A program made the translations under genes and the position numbers. A stretch of 64,000 nt of DNA from Oligoflexia bacterium (GTDB lineage: Bacteria; Bdellovibrionota; UBA1018): contig CAITVN010000191.1 of NCBI GenBank assembly GCA_903895855.1, forward strand, positions 45,677 to 109,676. Direction: 5' to 3'. Shown here piece after piece: positions 48,987 through 63,141 of the stretch. The notes under the pieces were generated by a model. The model had not been told where the DNA came from, did not search any database, and was given only the letters and a program-made list of their open reading frames with translations. Position 1 is the stretch's first letter. Each line of letters begins with the position of its first letter.

Positions 48987-50064
48987 TTTTGATTTCATTG
49001 TGATGATTATTAAGGTGCTTTTTGTCGGCATGTTGATGGTGTCGATGGCGCCGGTGATGGCTTGGGTAGAACGTCGAGGTTCAGCGCTGATTCAAAATCG
49101 ACTGGGCCCAAATCGGATGGGTCCGTTAGGACTTTTTCAGTCGGTATGTGATGGAATCAAGTTTGCGTTCAAAGAAGACATGATCTCTTCACATGTGAAT
49201 AAATTTTACTATGTGTTGGCTCCCTTGGTTAGTCTGGTTCCAGCGTTCATGACTTTTGCGGTTGTGCCTTTCGCGAGTAATCTTGTTTACGAAGGCCATG
49301 AGATCAGATTTCAAGTTGCCAACCTCAATGTGGGGTTGTTGTATGTGATTTCGATCGCTTCTCTCGGTGTTTATGGAATCATCATTGCTGGCTGGGCATC
49401 GAACAACAAGTATGCCCTACTGGGAAGCCTAAGAAGTTCGTCGCAGATGATTTCTTATGAGCTTTCAATGGGCCTTGCCCTCGTGGGGGCCATTCTTTGT
49501 TATTCATCGTTAGACCTGAACACGGTCGCTCTTTATCAGGGTCAGACCTTGATCGAATTGGGTGGTTTTGCCATTCCAAAATGGGGAATTTTGCTTCAGC
49601 CGCTCGGATTTTTGATTTTTTGTACGGCGGCTTTTGCTGAAACAAACCGACTGCCTTTTGATTTGCCCGAGGGTGAATCAGAAATCGTAGCGGGTTACCA
49701 TCTTGAGTATGGTTCGTTGAAGTTCTCAATGTTTATGATGGCAGAGTATGCGAATATGTTCACGGCTTCTGCCATGATGGTGACTCTCTATTTTGGCGGA
49801 TATCAGCTTTTTCCAGGAATGCACTGGTTGCTCGAGATGATGAATTTGAGTGGCTTGTCAGCCGATATTGCACGCGTGGCCTTCGAAATGGTGAGCTTCT
49901 TTGTTAAGTGTGCTTTTTTCATGTGGTTTTACGTGTGGGTTCGTTGGACTTTGCCGAGATTTCGATATGACCAACTCATGGATCTCGGTTGGCGAGTGAT
50001 GTTGCCACTTTCGCTCATTAACATTCTACTAACAGGCGTGCTTGTTTACTACGGGGTGATCTAA
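48979..50064 (+). CDS. nuoH: NADH-quinone oxidoreductase subunit H
   Basis: This 361-residue membrane subunit forms the quinone entry. The signatures are intact: QNRLGPNRMGPLGLFQ and ETNRLPFDLPEGESEIVAGY. It overlaps nuoG and precedes nuoI by 2 bases. Confidence 0.96.
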   Translation: MDSFDFIVMIIKVLFVGMLMVSMAPVMAWVERRGSALIQNRLGPNRMGPLGLFQSVCDGIKFAFKEDMISSHVNKFYYVLAPLVSLVPAFMTFAVVPFASNLVYEGHEIRFQVANLNVGLLYVISIASLGVYGIIIAGWASNNKYALLGSLRSSSQMISYELSMGLALVGAILCYSSLDLNTVALYQGQTLIELGGFAIPKWGILLQPLGFLIFCTAAFAETNRLPFDLPEGESEIVAGYHLEYGSLKFSMFMMAEYANMFTASAMMVTLYFGGYQLFPGMHWLLEMMNLSGLSADIARVAFEMVSFFVKCAFFMWFYVWVRWTLPRFRYDQLMDLGWRVMLPLSLINILLTGVLVYYGVI

Positions 50065-50066
50065 CT

Positions 50067-50510
50067 ATGCTAGTAAAGGCGAAGACTAGTTTAACGCAGA
50101 GGTTCTATATCTTCGACATCGTGAAGGGCCTCTACATCACGATGAAGAACATGCTTTTTGCGAAAAAAGTAACGATTCAGTTTCCAGAAGAAAGACGAAA
50201 CTATTCAAATCGGTATCGTGGCCTTCATTATATCAAAGCAACTAACGGGGTAGAAAATTGCACGGCGTGTATGCTTTGCCCCACGGTTTGCCCGGCTGAA
50301 TGTATTCACATTGAGGCCGGCGAACGTCCTGATAAAGAAAAGTATCCAGTGAAATTTGAAATTGACGTCTTGAGGTGTTGTTTTTGTGGTATGTGCGAAG
50401 AAGCCTGCCCGAAAGATGCCATCAAATTGAGCAATATTTACGAAATGACTGTCACCCAACGCACGATCTATGAAAAAGATTTTTTAGTCGAGCAAAGAGG
50501 GTCGAAATAA
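50067..50510 (+). CDS. nuoI: NADH-quinone oxidoreductase subunit I
   Basis: This 147-residue subunit has two [4Fe-4S] motifs, CTACMLCPTVCPAEC and CCFCGMCEEACP, preceded by the usual RRNYSNRYRGLHY segment. Confidence 0.96.
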   Translation: MLVKAKTSLTQRFYIFDIVKGLYITMKNMLFAKKVTIQFPEERRNYSNRYRGLHYIKATNGVENCTACMLCPTVCPAECIHIEAGERPDKEKYPVKFEIDVLRCCFCGMCEEACPKDAIKLSNIYEMTVTQRTIYEKDFLVEQRGSK

Positions 50511-50511
50511 T

Positions 50512-51072
50512 ATGGAAATCTCGCCTATCTTTTTCTATCTGTTTTCTGGCTTGGCCATTGCGTTTGCGTTGATGACGGTTTTGAAGAAAAACCCGGTGAC
50601 CAGTGCTTTTAGTTTAGTGATGGTCTTTTTTTGCTTTGCCGGTATCTACGCAATGCTTGGTGCACACCTTGTGGCGGCATTGCAGATTCTAGTCTATGCC
50701 GGCGCCATCATGGTTCTGTTCATTTTCGTGATCATGTTGGTTAATGCTGACATTCCGTCGCTTGATTTGGCGAGATCGTCACTTTTTCTTAAGTTTGTGG
50801 CGGGTGCATTGAGTTTAGTTCTATTGGCATCTCTCGTTTGGGTTTTTCATGGATTTAAGCAGGTGATTCCAGCCGGGCCGTTTACGGTTGCCGCAATCGA
50901 GAAGGCCGGTGGCAATACTCAGGTGGTATCAGAGATGCTCTTTTCGAGTTATTTACTACCGTTTGAGCTGACTTCAATACTTCTGTTGGCCGCGATTATT
51001 GGGGCCGTGGCATTAGCCAAGCGACAGGCGCCGAAGTCGAAGCTCGCAATTGACAGAGGAGTGAAGCGATGA
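50512..51072 (+). CDS. nuoJ: NADH-quinone oxidoreductase subunit J
   Basis: This 186-residue, five-helix subunit has LQILVYAGAIMVLFIFVIML, including the Tyr of the pi-bulge helix. It overlaps nuoK by 4 bases. Confidence 0.94.
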   Translation: MEISPIFFYLFSGLAIAFALMTVLKKNPVTSAFSLVMVFFCFAGIYAMLGAHLVAALQILVYAGAIMVLFIFVIMLVNADIPSLDLARSSLFLKFVAGALSLVLLASLVWVFHGFKQVIPAGPFTVAAIEKAGGNTQVVSEMLFSSYLLPFELTSILLLAAIIGAVALAKRQAPKSKLAIDRGVKR

Positions 51073-51398
51073 ACTCTCTTAATTTAAGTACGCTAATTGT
51101 AGAGCCGTGGATTGTTTTGTCTTTTGGAGCAATTATTTTTACCATAGGCCTTTTCGGTGTGATCATTCGAAAGAACATTCTCATTATCATGATGTGTGTC
51201 GAGTTGATGTTGAATGCCGTGAATCTAACGTTTGTCGTATTTTCAAATCAGTTAACTGACATGGCTGGGCAGATGTCAGTCTTTTTTATCATGACCGTAG
51301 CAGCGGCAGAAGGGGCCATTGGTCTGGCCCTAGTCATTGCGATGTTTAGAACTTTACGAGGAGTTGAGACCGATCAAATTCAACTCTTGAGGGAATAA
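51069..51398 (+). CDS. nuoK: NADH-quinone oxidoreductase subunit K
   Basis: This 109-residue, three-helix subunit has both membrane glutamates, in CVELMLNAVNL and AAAEGAIGLALV. It provides the direct comparison for the Glu-less paralogue at 37825-38112. Confidence 0.95.
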   Translation: MNSLNLSTLIVEPWIVLSFGAIIFTIGLFGVIIRKNILIIMMCVELMLNAVNLTFVVFSNQLTDMAGQMSVFFIMTVAAAEGAIGLALVIAMFRTLRGVETDQIQLLRE

Positions 51399-51401
51399 TT
51401 C

Positions 51402-53354
51402 ATGATTGCGCTGATTCCACTGTTTCCACTCATTGGTTTTCTTATTAATGGCATCATTTACTTAGTTTCGGCGTCGAGATCGCTTGGGGCTCACGAGCAC
51501 GCGGGTGCCGGTCATCACGAACACCACGCCAGTGCAACTGTACCGGGCGTCATTGCCACGGTAGCGATCTTTGCTGCGTTTGTTGTTTCGGCGCTGACCT
51601 TTTTTGATTTGCGCGGAATGCCTGAAGCTTCTCGCTTTGTTGAACAAAATCTTTTCACCTGGATCAAGGCGGGTGATTTCAGCGTTGACCTTGCTTTTCG
51701 AATTGACTCGCTCTCGACATTGTTCACGCTGGTGATCACCGGGGTTGGAACTCTGATTCACGTGTATTCGATCGGCTATATGGGTCATGACGCCACACCC
51801 GGAAAGTTTTTTGCTTACTTGAATCTCTTTTGTTTTGCGATGTTGGTCTTGGTCATGGGCTCATCTTTGCCGATCGTCTTTTTTGGTTGGGAAGGTGTTG
51901 GTCTGTGTTCTTATTTGTTGATTGGCTACTGGTATACCGACATTGAGAAAGCGAAGGCCGGAAAAAAGGCATTCGTTGTGAATCGGATTGGGGACCTTGG
52001 ATTTTTGCTTGGTATGTTTCTAATCTTCACTACCTTCGGAACTCTAGAATTTACGGCCCTTCGTGAGGTGGTTGAAAAAATGGGACCAAGCCTTTCGGCC
52101 GGAGTACTCACCTCAATTGCTCTGTTCTTATTTATTGGTTGCACTGGCAAGTCGGCACAAATTCCGCTGTTTATCTGGTTGCCCGATGCAATGGCTGGTC
52201 CGACTCCGGTTTCTGCCCTCATTCATGCCGCGACCATGGTGACGAGCGGTATTTATATGTTGACCCGTTTGTCATTCTTGGTTGAGCTGTCACCGGTGGC
52301 GATGATGGTCATTGCCGTCACTGGCGGCTTAACTGCCTTCTTTGCCGCGACCATAGCGGTAACACAAACTGATATTAAAAAGATTTTAGCGTACTCGACG
52401 GTTTCTCAACTCGGGTACATGTTTTTGGCGTGCGGTGTGGGGGCTTTTTCTGCCGGGGTATTTCATGTCATTACCCATGCATTTTTCAAAGCGCTCTTGT
52501 TCTTGGGAGCAGGTAGCGTGATTCACGGAATGCATGAAGAACAAGACATTTTGAAGATGGGCGGTCTGAAGTCAAAGATGCCTCAGACCTATTTTATTTT
52601 TCTAGTGGGTTGGCTGGCGATTTGCGGTGTTCCACCTTTTTCTGGATTTTTTTCAAAAGATGAAATTCTTTGGATGACGTTTAGTTCAGCGCACGGATCT
52701 GTGCTGTTGTGGGCGTTGGCCGCTGCGACCGCGGTAATGACTGCATTTTACATGACCCGACTTTTTTCACTCACCTTTTTAGGAAAGCCTCGGTTTGACG
52801 AGAAAAAAGTTCATGTACACGAGTCGCCAATGGCAATGATCGCACCCCTCATGACCCTTGCTCTGTTGAGTGCCGTAGGCGGGTTCATGGGTATACCGCA
52901 TCTTAATTGGATTGAACACTGGCTGAGCCCGATTGTGGGTCATCATGCAGAATCTTCAACCTCGCCTGCGCTTGAGTGGGTACTGATGGCAGTGAGTGTA
53001 GCCGGCGCTGGAGCCGGTATTTTTCTTGGATTGCGATTCTATAAAGACCTTTCGTTTTCTGCTCAATTAAAGGCACGTTGGACGGGAGTTCATAAGCTCT
53101 TGACTAATAAATGGTACGTAGACGAAGCGTACGAGGCTGTTTTTGTGACGCCACTACATGGCCTCGCAAAAGGGCTTTGGAGTAAATTTGATGTAGCTGT
53201 GATCGATCGAATTGTAGTGGGGTTTGGATACTTCTCAGACTGGTCTGGCCAGGCGTTAAGAGTATTTCAAACCGGATCGTTACAGTTCTACGCATTGGTT
53301 CTGCTCTTTGGAGTAGTCTGTTCAGTGGGGTACCTCATTTATGGATTGGTTTAA
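51402..53354 (+). CDS. nuoL: NADH-quinone oxidoreductase subunit L
   Basis: This 650-residue antiporter-type subunit has GWEGVGLCSYLLIG (pump Glu), GKSAQIPLFIWLPDAMAGPT (Lys), SALIHAATMVTSG and the long C-terminal lateral helix region. It has a His-rich loop near residues 27-46 (HEHAGAGHHEHHAS). It overlaps nuoM by 14 bases. Confidence 0.96.
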   Translation: MIALIPLFPLIGFLINGIIYLVSASRSLGAHEHAGAGHHEHHASATVPGVIATVAIFAAFVVSALTFFDLRGMPEASRFVEQNLFTWIKAGDFSVDLAFRIDSLSTLFTLVITGVGTLIHVYSIGYMGHDATPGKFFAYLNLFCFAMLVLVMGSSLPIVFFGWEGVGLCSYLLIGYWYTDIEKAKAGKKAFVVNRIGDLGFLLGMFLIFTTFGTLEFTALREVVEKMGPSLSAGVLTSIALFLFIGCTGKSAQIPLFIWLPDAMAGPTPVSALIHAATMVTSGIYMLTRLSFLVELSPVAMMVIAVTGGLTAFFAATIAVTQTDIKKILAYSTVSQLGYMFLACGVGAFSAGVFHVITHAFFKALLFLGAGSVIHGMHEEQDILKMGGLKSKMPQTYFIFLVGWLAICGVPPFSGFFSKDEILWMTFSSAHGSVLLWALAAATAVMTAFYMTRLFSLTFLGKPRFDEKKVHVHESPMAMIAPLMTLALLSAVGGFMGIPHLNWIEHWLSPIVGHHAESSTSPALEWVLMAVSVAGAGAGIFLGLRFYKDLSFSAQLKARWTGVHKLLTNKWYVDEAYEAVFVTPLHGLAKGLWSKFDVAVIDRIVVGFGYFSDWSGQALRVFQTGSLQFYALVLLFGVVCSVGYLIYGLV

Positions 53355-54879
53355 TCAGCATTTACTGACTTGTTTAGTTTTCGTGCCCCTAGTTTGGGGC
53401 TTGGTAAGTTTGGCTTTTCCGGCACAAGGTGAAGGAGCTCGAAAACTCTTCTTTGCTTGGGCCCTCGTTGGGTCGGTGATTGCTTTCGCAATTTCTCTGG
53501 TTTTACTTAATCAATACGATCCACACGGCGCTGAGTTTCAGTTTGTCGAAAAGGCGCCATGGATTGTTAATTTGGGCATTCACTATCAATTGGGGCTCGA
53601 TGGCCTGAGTTTGTGGCTTGTCATGTTGACAACGTTCTTGATGCCAATCGTGATTCTGGCGTCGCTACTCGCAGTTGAAGAGAAATTTAAAGGCTACTTC
53701 TTCTTACTTCTCTTTCTTGAGTCGGGAATGTTGGGCGCCTTTGTCGTGACAGACATTTTTCTATTCTATGTTTTCTGGGAAGCTATGTTGATTCCGATGT
53801 ATTTCTTGATTGGGGTTTGGGGTGGAAAACAACGCATCTACGCAGCCATGAAGTTTTTTCTGTACACAATGGTTGGCTCACTGCTCATGTTGGTTGCAAT
53901 TTTCTACCTAAGTTACCAACACAAGGTTCAGTTTGGTGCGTTTTCGACAGACATTTTGTCATTGTATAAAGTTCAGATTCCATTTGCCGGGTTTAGTTCG
54001 CCGCAGGCACTTCTCTTTCTGGCTTTTGCACTGGCTTTCGCTATCAAAGTGCCACTGTTTCCGCTTCACACTTGGTTACCAGACGCTCACGTGCAAGCAC
54101 CCACTTCGGGTAGTGTGATTTTGGCCGGCGTCTTATTAAAAATGGGCGGTTACGGATTCATGAGGTTCGCGTTTCCGTTGTTTCCTCAGGCTGTTGCCTA
54201 TTTTCAAGTGACGTTTTTAACACTCGGAAGCATTGCAATTATCTACGGTGCTTTTGTCGCGATGGTGCAGCCAGACATCAAAAAATTGGTGGCCTACTCT
54301 TCAGTGAGTCACATGGGATACGTCATTATCGGCCTGTTTTCACTGAATGCTGTTGGCGTGACTGGCGCTTACTATCAAATGCTAAATCACGGCATTTCTA
54401 CCGGTGGTTTGTTTCTGTTGGTTGGAATGATCTATGAAAGACGCCACACCAGAGAAATTTCTGATTTTGGCGGAATAACTAAAGTAATGCCTGTGTTCGC
54501 GGTTGCATTCATGATCATCACCTTGAGCTCAATTGCCTTACCCGGAACCAACGGTTTTATCGGAGAGTTCATGATTTTGCTGGGAACGTGGAAGGCCAAT
54601 AAGGCTGCTGCAGTCGTCTCAGGATTTGGTGTGATTTTTGGGGCAATCTACATGCTTTGGATGTTTCAACGGGTCATGTTTGGCAAAGTAACCCACGAAG
54701 CGAATAGGCACCTAAAGGATTTGTCGATACGCGAAATGGCTGTGTTGGCACCGTTGATTGTTGCCGTTTTTGCGATGGGAATTTTTCCGATGTATTTTTT
54801 CAATAAACTCGAGCCATCAATTGATCGATTTATCCAGAGATCAGCCGGGGCAATTACCTTTTCAAGCGATGTGAGATAG
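53341..54879 (+). CDS. nuoM: NADH-quinone oxidoreductase subunit M
   Basis: This 512-residue antiporter-type subunit has the pump Glu in VFWEAMLIPMYF, Lys in IKVPLFPLHTWLPDAHV, and LLKMGGYG. All key residues are intact. Confidence 0.96.
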   Translation: MDWFNQHLLTCLVFVPLVWGLVSLAFPAQGEGARKLFFAWALVGSVIAFAISLVLLNQYDPHGAEFQFVEKAPWIVNLGIHYQLGLDGLSLWLVMLTTFLMPIVILASLLAVEEKFKGYFFLLLFLESGMLGAFVVTDIFLFYVFWEAMLIPMYFLIGVWGGKQRIYAAMKFFLYTMVGSLLMLVAIFYLSYQHKVQFGAFSTDILSLYKVQIPFAGFSSPQALLFLAFALAFAIKVPLFPLHTWLPDAHVQAPTSGSVILAGVLLKMGGYGFMRFAFPLFPQAVAYFQVTFLTLGSIAIIYGAFVAMVQPDIKKLVAYSSVSHMGYVIIGLFSLNAVGVTGAYYQMLNHGISTGGLFLLVGMIYERRHTREISDFGGITKVMPVFAVAFMIITLSSIALPGTNGFIGEFMILLGTWKANKAAAVVSGFGVIFGAIYMLWMFQRVMFGKVTHEANRHLKDLSIREMAVLAPLIVAVFAMGIFPMYFFNKLEPSIDRFIQRSAGAITFSSDVR

Positions 54880-54884
54880 AAATT

Positions 54885-56387
54885 ATGGAACTAAAACTGA
54901 TTCGACCCGAATTACTGACGATGACCGCGCAAGAGTTAAGGGCGCTTTACCCCATTCTTATTTTGGTGATCGGTTCACTTCTTGCCATTGTTTTGAGTGT
55001 GATCAAACTGCTCTCGCCAAAATTTTCGGTTTTTTTTACGACGGTACTCGTCAGTGTCGCAGCTGGGTTGGTGGCGCTAGATTTTTTTGGAGCGCCGCCA
55101 GTACCGCTGTTTAATCACATGATGGTCGTCGACCCTTTTTCTACTTTTTTTACCGTACTGTTTGTTGGGGCGCTGCTGGTCAGTTGTTTGGTTTCTTTTA
55201 GGTACCTTGATCGAGAGAAAATTCAGCACCCCGAGTACTATATTCTCATGCTTTTCTCGGTTATCGGCATGATTTTGATGGCTTCAAGCCTTGATTTGAT
55301 CGTGCTCTTTATTGCGTTAGAGCTCATGTCACTTTCGGTCTATGTTCTCGTTGGCTTTCGCCGTGCAGATAGGCGCTCAAATGAGGCTGCCATTAAGTAC
55401 TTCATTCTTGGTTCAGTGGCTTCGGCGATTTTGCTTTACGGAGCTGCTATTCTTTATGGTTGCACAGGAACCATGAACCTAGCTGAGATATTGCCAATAC
55501 TCAGCCGTTCTCCAGAGGTTCAAGGGCCTTTGTTTGTTGTTGGAATGTGGCTCGTTGTCGTTGGGTTTTTATTTAAGGTGGCATCGGTTCCTTTTCACAT
55601 GTGGATGCCAGACATTTATGAGGGTGCGCCAACGCCTGTCACCGGTTTTATGACCAGTGGAATCAAGGCCGCGGCTTTCGCCACCTTTTTGCGGGTATTG
55701 TTCTCGCTTGGTTATGGAAAAGCGATGACCGAAGCCATTCAGGTGAATGTTCATGATCTACTGTGGGTTATCGCCGTGGCGACCATGGTAGTGGGCAATT
55801 TGATTGCTCTGACTCAAACAAACTTGAAACGAATGTTGGCCTACTCGTCGATTGCACACACGGGTTATTTAATGATCGGATTGCTGTCAGGACACAAGAG
55901 TGAGTTTGGATACGCCCCGATTGCTATGTATTTGGTCGGTTATTCGATCATGAATCTAGGAGCTTTTGCTTTATTGAGTATGGTTGGGGGGCGCGAAGAT
56001 CACGGACTCAATCTGCAGGATTTCTCGGGTCTCGGCAAGAGAGAGCCTTGGTTGGCTTTTGCGATGTCAGTGTTTTTGTTTTCTATGGCAGGGGTGCCTC
56101 CGACTGCTGGGTTTGTGTCAAAATATTTTCTGCTTTATGGCGCCGTTCAGGCCGGCGAAGTGCCGCTTGTTGTGATTGCCGTATTGTGTAGCGCAGTTTC
56201 GGTCTATTATTATCTTAGAGTATTGGTGTATATGTATATGAAAGATCCGGTTGGCGCACCTTCGGGCTCGAGGCATTCTTTGTGGGCTGGGGCTGCGTTG
56301 ACTGCAATGGTAGTACTAACACTTCAAGTGGGAATAATGCCTGCCCGACTCTTTGAAATGGCGAGGGTGGCTTTAGCGAGTTTCTAG
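54885..56387 (+). CDS. nuoN: NADH-quinone oxidoreductase subunit N
   Basis: This 500-residue antiporter-type subunit has IALELMSLSVYVL (Glu), LFKVASVPFHMWMPD (Lys), GIKAAAF (Lys) and TGYLMIG. Its stop is directly followed by the GTG of the TPR protein. Confidence 0.95.
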   Translation: MELKLIRPELLTMTAQELRALYPILILVIGSLLAIVLSVIKLLSPKFSVFFTTVLVSVAAGLVALDFFGAPPVPLFNHMMVVDPFSTFFTVLFVGALLVSCLVSFRYLDREKIQHPEYYILMLFSVIGMILMASSLDLIVLFIALELMSLSVYVLVGFRRADRRSNEAAIKYFILGSVASAILLYGAAILYGCTGTMNLAEILPILSRSPEVQGPLFVVGMWLVVVGFLFKVASVPFHMWMPDIYEGAPTPVTGFMTSGIKAAAFATFLRVLFSLGYGKAMTEAIQVNVHDLLWVIAVATMVVGNLIALTQTNLKRMLAYSSIAHTGYLMIGLLSGHKSEFGYAPIAMYLVGYSIMNLGAFALLSMVGGREDHGLNLQDFSGLGKREPWLAFAMSVFLFSMAGVPPTAGFVSKYFLLYGAVQAGEVPLVVIAVLCSAVSVYYYLRVLVYMYMKDPVGAPSGSRHSLWAGAALTAMVVLTLQVGIMPARLFEMARVALASF

Positions 56388-60835
<4,448 letters not shown>

Positions 60836-60842
60836 AGTTGAC

Positions 60843-60864
60843 TTTCGGGCGATAAAACCCGAAA
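60843..60864 (+). other. Hairpin between serS and tRNA-Ser
   Basis: A 7-bp stem, TTTCGGG / CCCGAAA, has an 8-base loop and no T-run. It could be an RNA-processing or attenuation element in a serS-tRNA transcript; a classical terminator is unlikely. Confidence 0.35.
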
Positions 60865-60875
60865 AACCAATGTAC

Positions 60876-60965
60876 GGAGAGATGGCTGAGTGGCTGAAAG
60901 CGCCGGTCTTGAAAACCGGAGAGGGGGTAACTCCTCCGTGAGTTCGACTCTCACTCTCTCCGCCA
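60876..60965 (+). tRNA. tRNA-Ser (anticodon UGA)
   Basis: The 90-nt cloverleaf has a long variable arm typical of tRNA-Ser. The acceptor is GGAGAGA / TCTCTCC with discriminator G. The anticodon stem CCGGT / ACCGG encloses the loop CTTGAAA with anticodon TGA at 60910-60912. The T-loop is TTCGACT, and an encoded CCA is at 60963-60965. It lies directly downstream of serS. Confidence 0.97.
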
Positions 60966-61059
60966 TTTTTGGCGTCGCCCTGACATTTAGTCAGGGTCGA
61001 GTGCTCGGGCCATCGTGGCCCTCGCGAAGTTGTGCCGCGTCAAGGCGCTTCAAATCTCA

Positions 61060-61599
61060 TTATTTTTTTCGGTACTGGCAGTGTGCGTAGACCACGTGTC
61101 TATGGGCAGCGACTTTGAATTTCATTTGCGTTACCACGCGCGCCTGTTGGGCTTCGATCGAGTCATCATGAAATTCGAACACTTGTTTGCAGTCTAGGCA
61201 AACAATGTGGTCGTGATGATCGGTTTCAAAGAGTTCGTAGAGTACGAGGCCGTTTTCATCTGTTGGTCCTTCTTGCAAAATTCCACTCGCTACGAAAACG
61301 GGCAGCGATCGGTAGAGCGTGGCTTTGCCAATTTCAGGAAAAAGGTCAGAGAGTTTGCGGAGCAATTCTAACGACGTGAAATGCTTACCGCATGACACAA
61401 TCGTTTCTAATATCTTACCCCGCGTTGAGCTATTTTTTAGCTCATTAGCTTCAACGTACACGTCGAGCAATTCCTGAAGCTGAGAAAGCAGTGCCTTTGA
61501 CTCTTTGACCGATTTCTCATGACCCTGAATGGGGCCGCGTGGGCGGCCACAAGGAGCGTGATCGTTACTTCTCTTTGAATCATTCTTAAGTTTGGCCAT
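61060..61599 (-). CDS. Fur-family transcriptional regulator
   Basis: About 179 residues contain an N-terminal charged region (20-60), a winged helix (RGKILETIVSCGKHFTSLELL, GKATLYRSLPVFVASGIL) and a metal-binding dimerisation domain with HHDHIVCLDCKQVFEF. The first CxxC pair is present, but the second is reduced: the protein ends AHCQYRKK, so one of four structural zinc Cys is missing. ATG at 61599 is preferred, since a longer frame to 61797 would run into the neighbouring gene. Metal or peroxide sensing cannot be told apart. Confidence 0.85.
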   Translation of the reverse strand: MAKLKNDSKRSNDHAPCGRPRGPIQGHEKSVKESKALLSQLQELLDVYVEANELKNSSTRGKILETIVSCGKHFTSLELLRKLSDLFPEIGKATLYRSLPVFVASGILQEGPTDENGLVLYELFETDHHDHIVCLDCKQVFEFHDDSIEAQQARVVTQMKFKVAAHRHVVYAHCQYRKK

Positions 61600-61693
61600 C
61601 GAGAAGTATTTCTCAAGATCTGAACTGGTTTGCAACGCAAAACGCGGGGCAAGCAAATCATTAGAATATCGGTTGGCACCATAGCAGAGGAGC

Positions 61694-62047
61694 TCACGCA
61701 AATAATTGAAGCTGTCCGCCGGCATCGAGTGCCTTGATCGAACAGATGCGCTCAAGTCGGCCACACAGTACAGTGTACACCTGTTTGGTTTCTCCATCGA
61801 ATAGCTTTGCTTCGATGAGAATATCTTTACAGTCTCGAAGGTTGATGAGGCTAGAGCAGACGAATCTGAGCTCTGCCTTTCGGTCGGTCGTCTGCAGACT
61901 TTGGGTCAGGCCGAAGACCATCTGGTTCAAGCTTTGATTGAGTCGGTCAGCAGTGAATACCGGAATTTCGGCGCGATTTTTCATGATTGCTCGGCAAGAG
62001 CGTTCGAAGCTGAGGGCAAAATTATAGGTGAGATAGTTCTTGAACAT
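61694..62047 (-). CDS. Hypothetical protein, possibly a four-helix-bundle type
   Basis: The 117 residues look largely helical, beginning MFKNYLTYNFALSFERSCRAI, with LNQSLNQMVFGLTQSLQTT and KDILIEAKLFDGETKQVYTVL. The pattern resembles four-helix-bundle proteins of the Avd/23S-intervening-sequence type, but I cannot confirm it. It ends 94 bases before the fur-like start on the same strand and may share its transcript. A GGGAGGC ribosome-binding sequence precedes the ATG. Confidence 0.6.
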   Translation of the reverse strand: MFKNYLTYNFALSFERSCRAIMKNRAEIPVFTADRLNQSLNQMVFGLTQSLQTTDRKAELRFVCSSLINLRDCKDILIEAKLFDGETKQVYTVLCGRLERICSIKALDAGGQLQLFA

Positions 62048-62228
62048 GTGGCCTCCCTACAAACAATACAGAGCAGAATGGGTGCCAAACCACAGCACGC
62101 ACTCAGTCGTCTGTAATCACACAGGCTTCACGCAGTGTGGCCCAAAAAAATGAACCCGTGAGTGTGAAAAAATAAAACAGAAAGGCTCAGATTGACTCCA
62201 GATGTAAACAAACCTAGTGTCAGCAAGA

Positions 62229-63140
62229 ATGTCAAAATCGAAGCTATCAAAAAATTTGAAATTGAACCCCGTGCAGCGACTCTTTTCTCGTAGTGGCGGG
62301 GTAAATGCGGTTCGAGTTGGGCTAGAAAAAAACGAGCTACACGACCTCTATCATCGCCTTCTTTCGGGGTCGTTGCTCGGATTGTTAGTTTTCGTTCTGG
62401 CTGGTTATTTTGCCGTCAATATTTGTTTTGGAGTTCTCTACACTCTTTGTGGTCATGGCGCGATTCAGGGCGTCGGTGGAGAGGGGTTTGAGTTTTTCTT
62501 TGAGAACTTTTTTTTCAGCGTGCAGACCTTGTCTACTATTGGCTATGGGCGCGTTGCACCGGTTAGTTTTGCGGCCAACGTCATTGCGACGTTTGAGGCC
62601 TTCTGTGGAATGCTATTGATCGCTATTGGGTCTGGGCTTCTATTCGCTCGGTTTTCGAGGCCAACTGCGCGGGTGGTGTTCAGCAAAAACGCACTGATTA
62701 ATCTTCAAGACGGCGAGCGTTGTTTGGTGTTTCGGATGGCGAATTGTCGGCTGAACCAGATTGTTGAGGCGCAGATTGGTTTGACCCTGGTGCAAGACGA
62801 AGTAACCACTGAAGGAGAGCGGTATAGAAACTTTCATGAATTAGAGCTTGAGCGTAGCCGAACTCCAGCTTTTGTTATGAGTTTGACTGGCCTTCACCCG
62901 ATTAATCAAAAGAGCCCGCTCTTTGGCAAGACCCTTGAGCAAATGAAGGCGGTAAAGACTGAGATCATTGCCACCGTAACTGGTACAGACGACACGTTTA
63001 ATCAGGCGATTCATGCGCGGTTTTCATACACACCCGAAGAGATATTAGAGGGCTACACTTTTGAAGACATGCTGATTCGGCGTGAAGACGGCATTCTTGA
63101 GGTTAGATTAAACCAAATTGACCACGTGAGAAAAATCTAA
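62229..63140 (+). CDS. Inward-rectifier-type potassium channel (KirBac family)
   Basis: About 303 residues include a slide-helix region (NELHDLYHRLL), outer helix LLGLLVFVLAGYFAVNICF, a pore helix and the selectivity filter TLSTIGYGR, inner helix ANVIATFEAFCGMLLIAIGSGLLFARF, and a C-terminal immunoglobulin-like cytoplasmic domain (RVVFSKNALINLQDGERCLVFR). This is the KirBac architecture and length. The start is uncertain: ATG 62229 or GTG 62217, both without a clear ribosome-binding site. It is convergent with the next gene, 1 base apart. Confidence 0.9.
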   Translation: MSKSKLSKNLKLNPVQRLFSRSGGVNAVRVGLEKNELHDLYHRLLSGSLLGLLVFVLAGYFAVNICFGVLYTLCGHGAIQGVGGEGFEFFFENFFFSVQTLSTIGYGRVAPVSFAANVIATFEAFCGMLLIAIGSGLLFARFSRPTARVVFSKNALINLQDGERCLVFRMANCRLNQIVEAQIGLTLVQDEVTTEGERYRNFHELELERSRTPAFVMSLTGLHPINQKSPLFGKTLEQMKAVKTEIIATVTGTDDTFNQAIHARFSYTPEEILEGYTFEDMLIRREDGILEVRLNQIDHVRKI

Positions 63141-63141
63141 A

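Noticed and set aside
60978..60996. Hairpin CCCTGAC / GTCAGGG after tRNA-Ser as a terminator
   Set aside because: No T-run follows; it might stabilise or process the transcript, but the call is not supported.
61600..61797. Longer N-terminus for the Fur-family protein
   Set aside because: It would overlap the neighbouring hypothetical gene, and the added residues do not resemble a Fur N-terminus.
62192..62295. Small TTG-initiated frame ahead of the potassium channel
   Set aside because: It is about 30 codons, overlaps the channel gene in another frame, and has no recognisable content.
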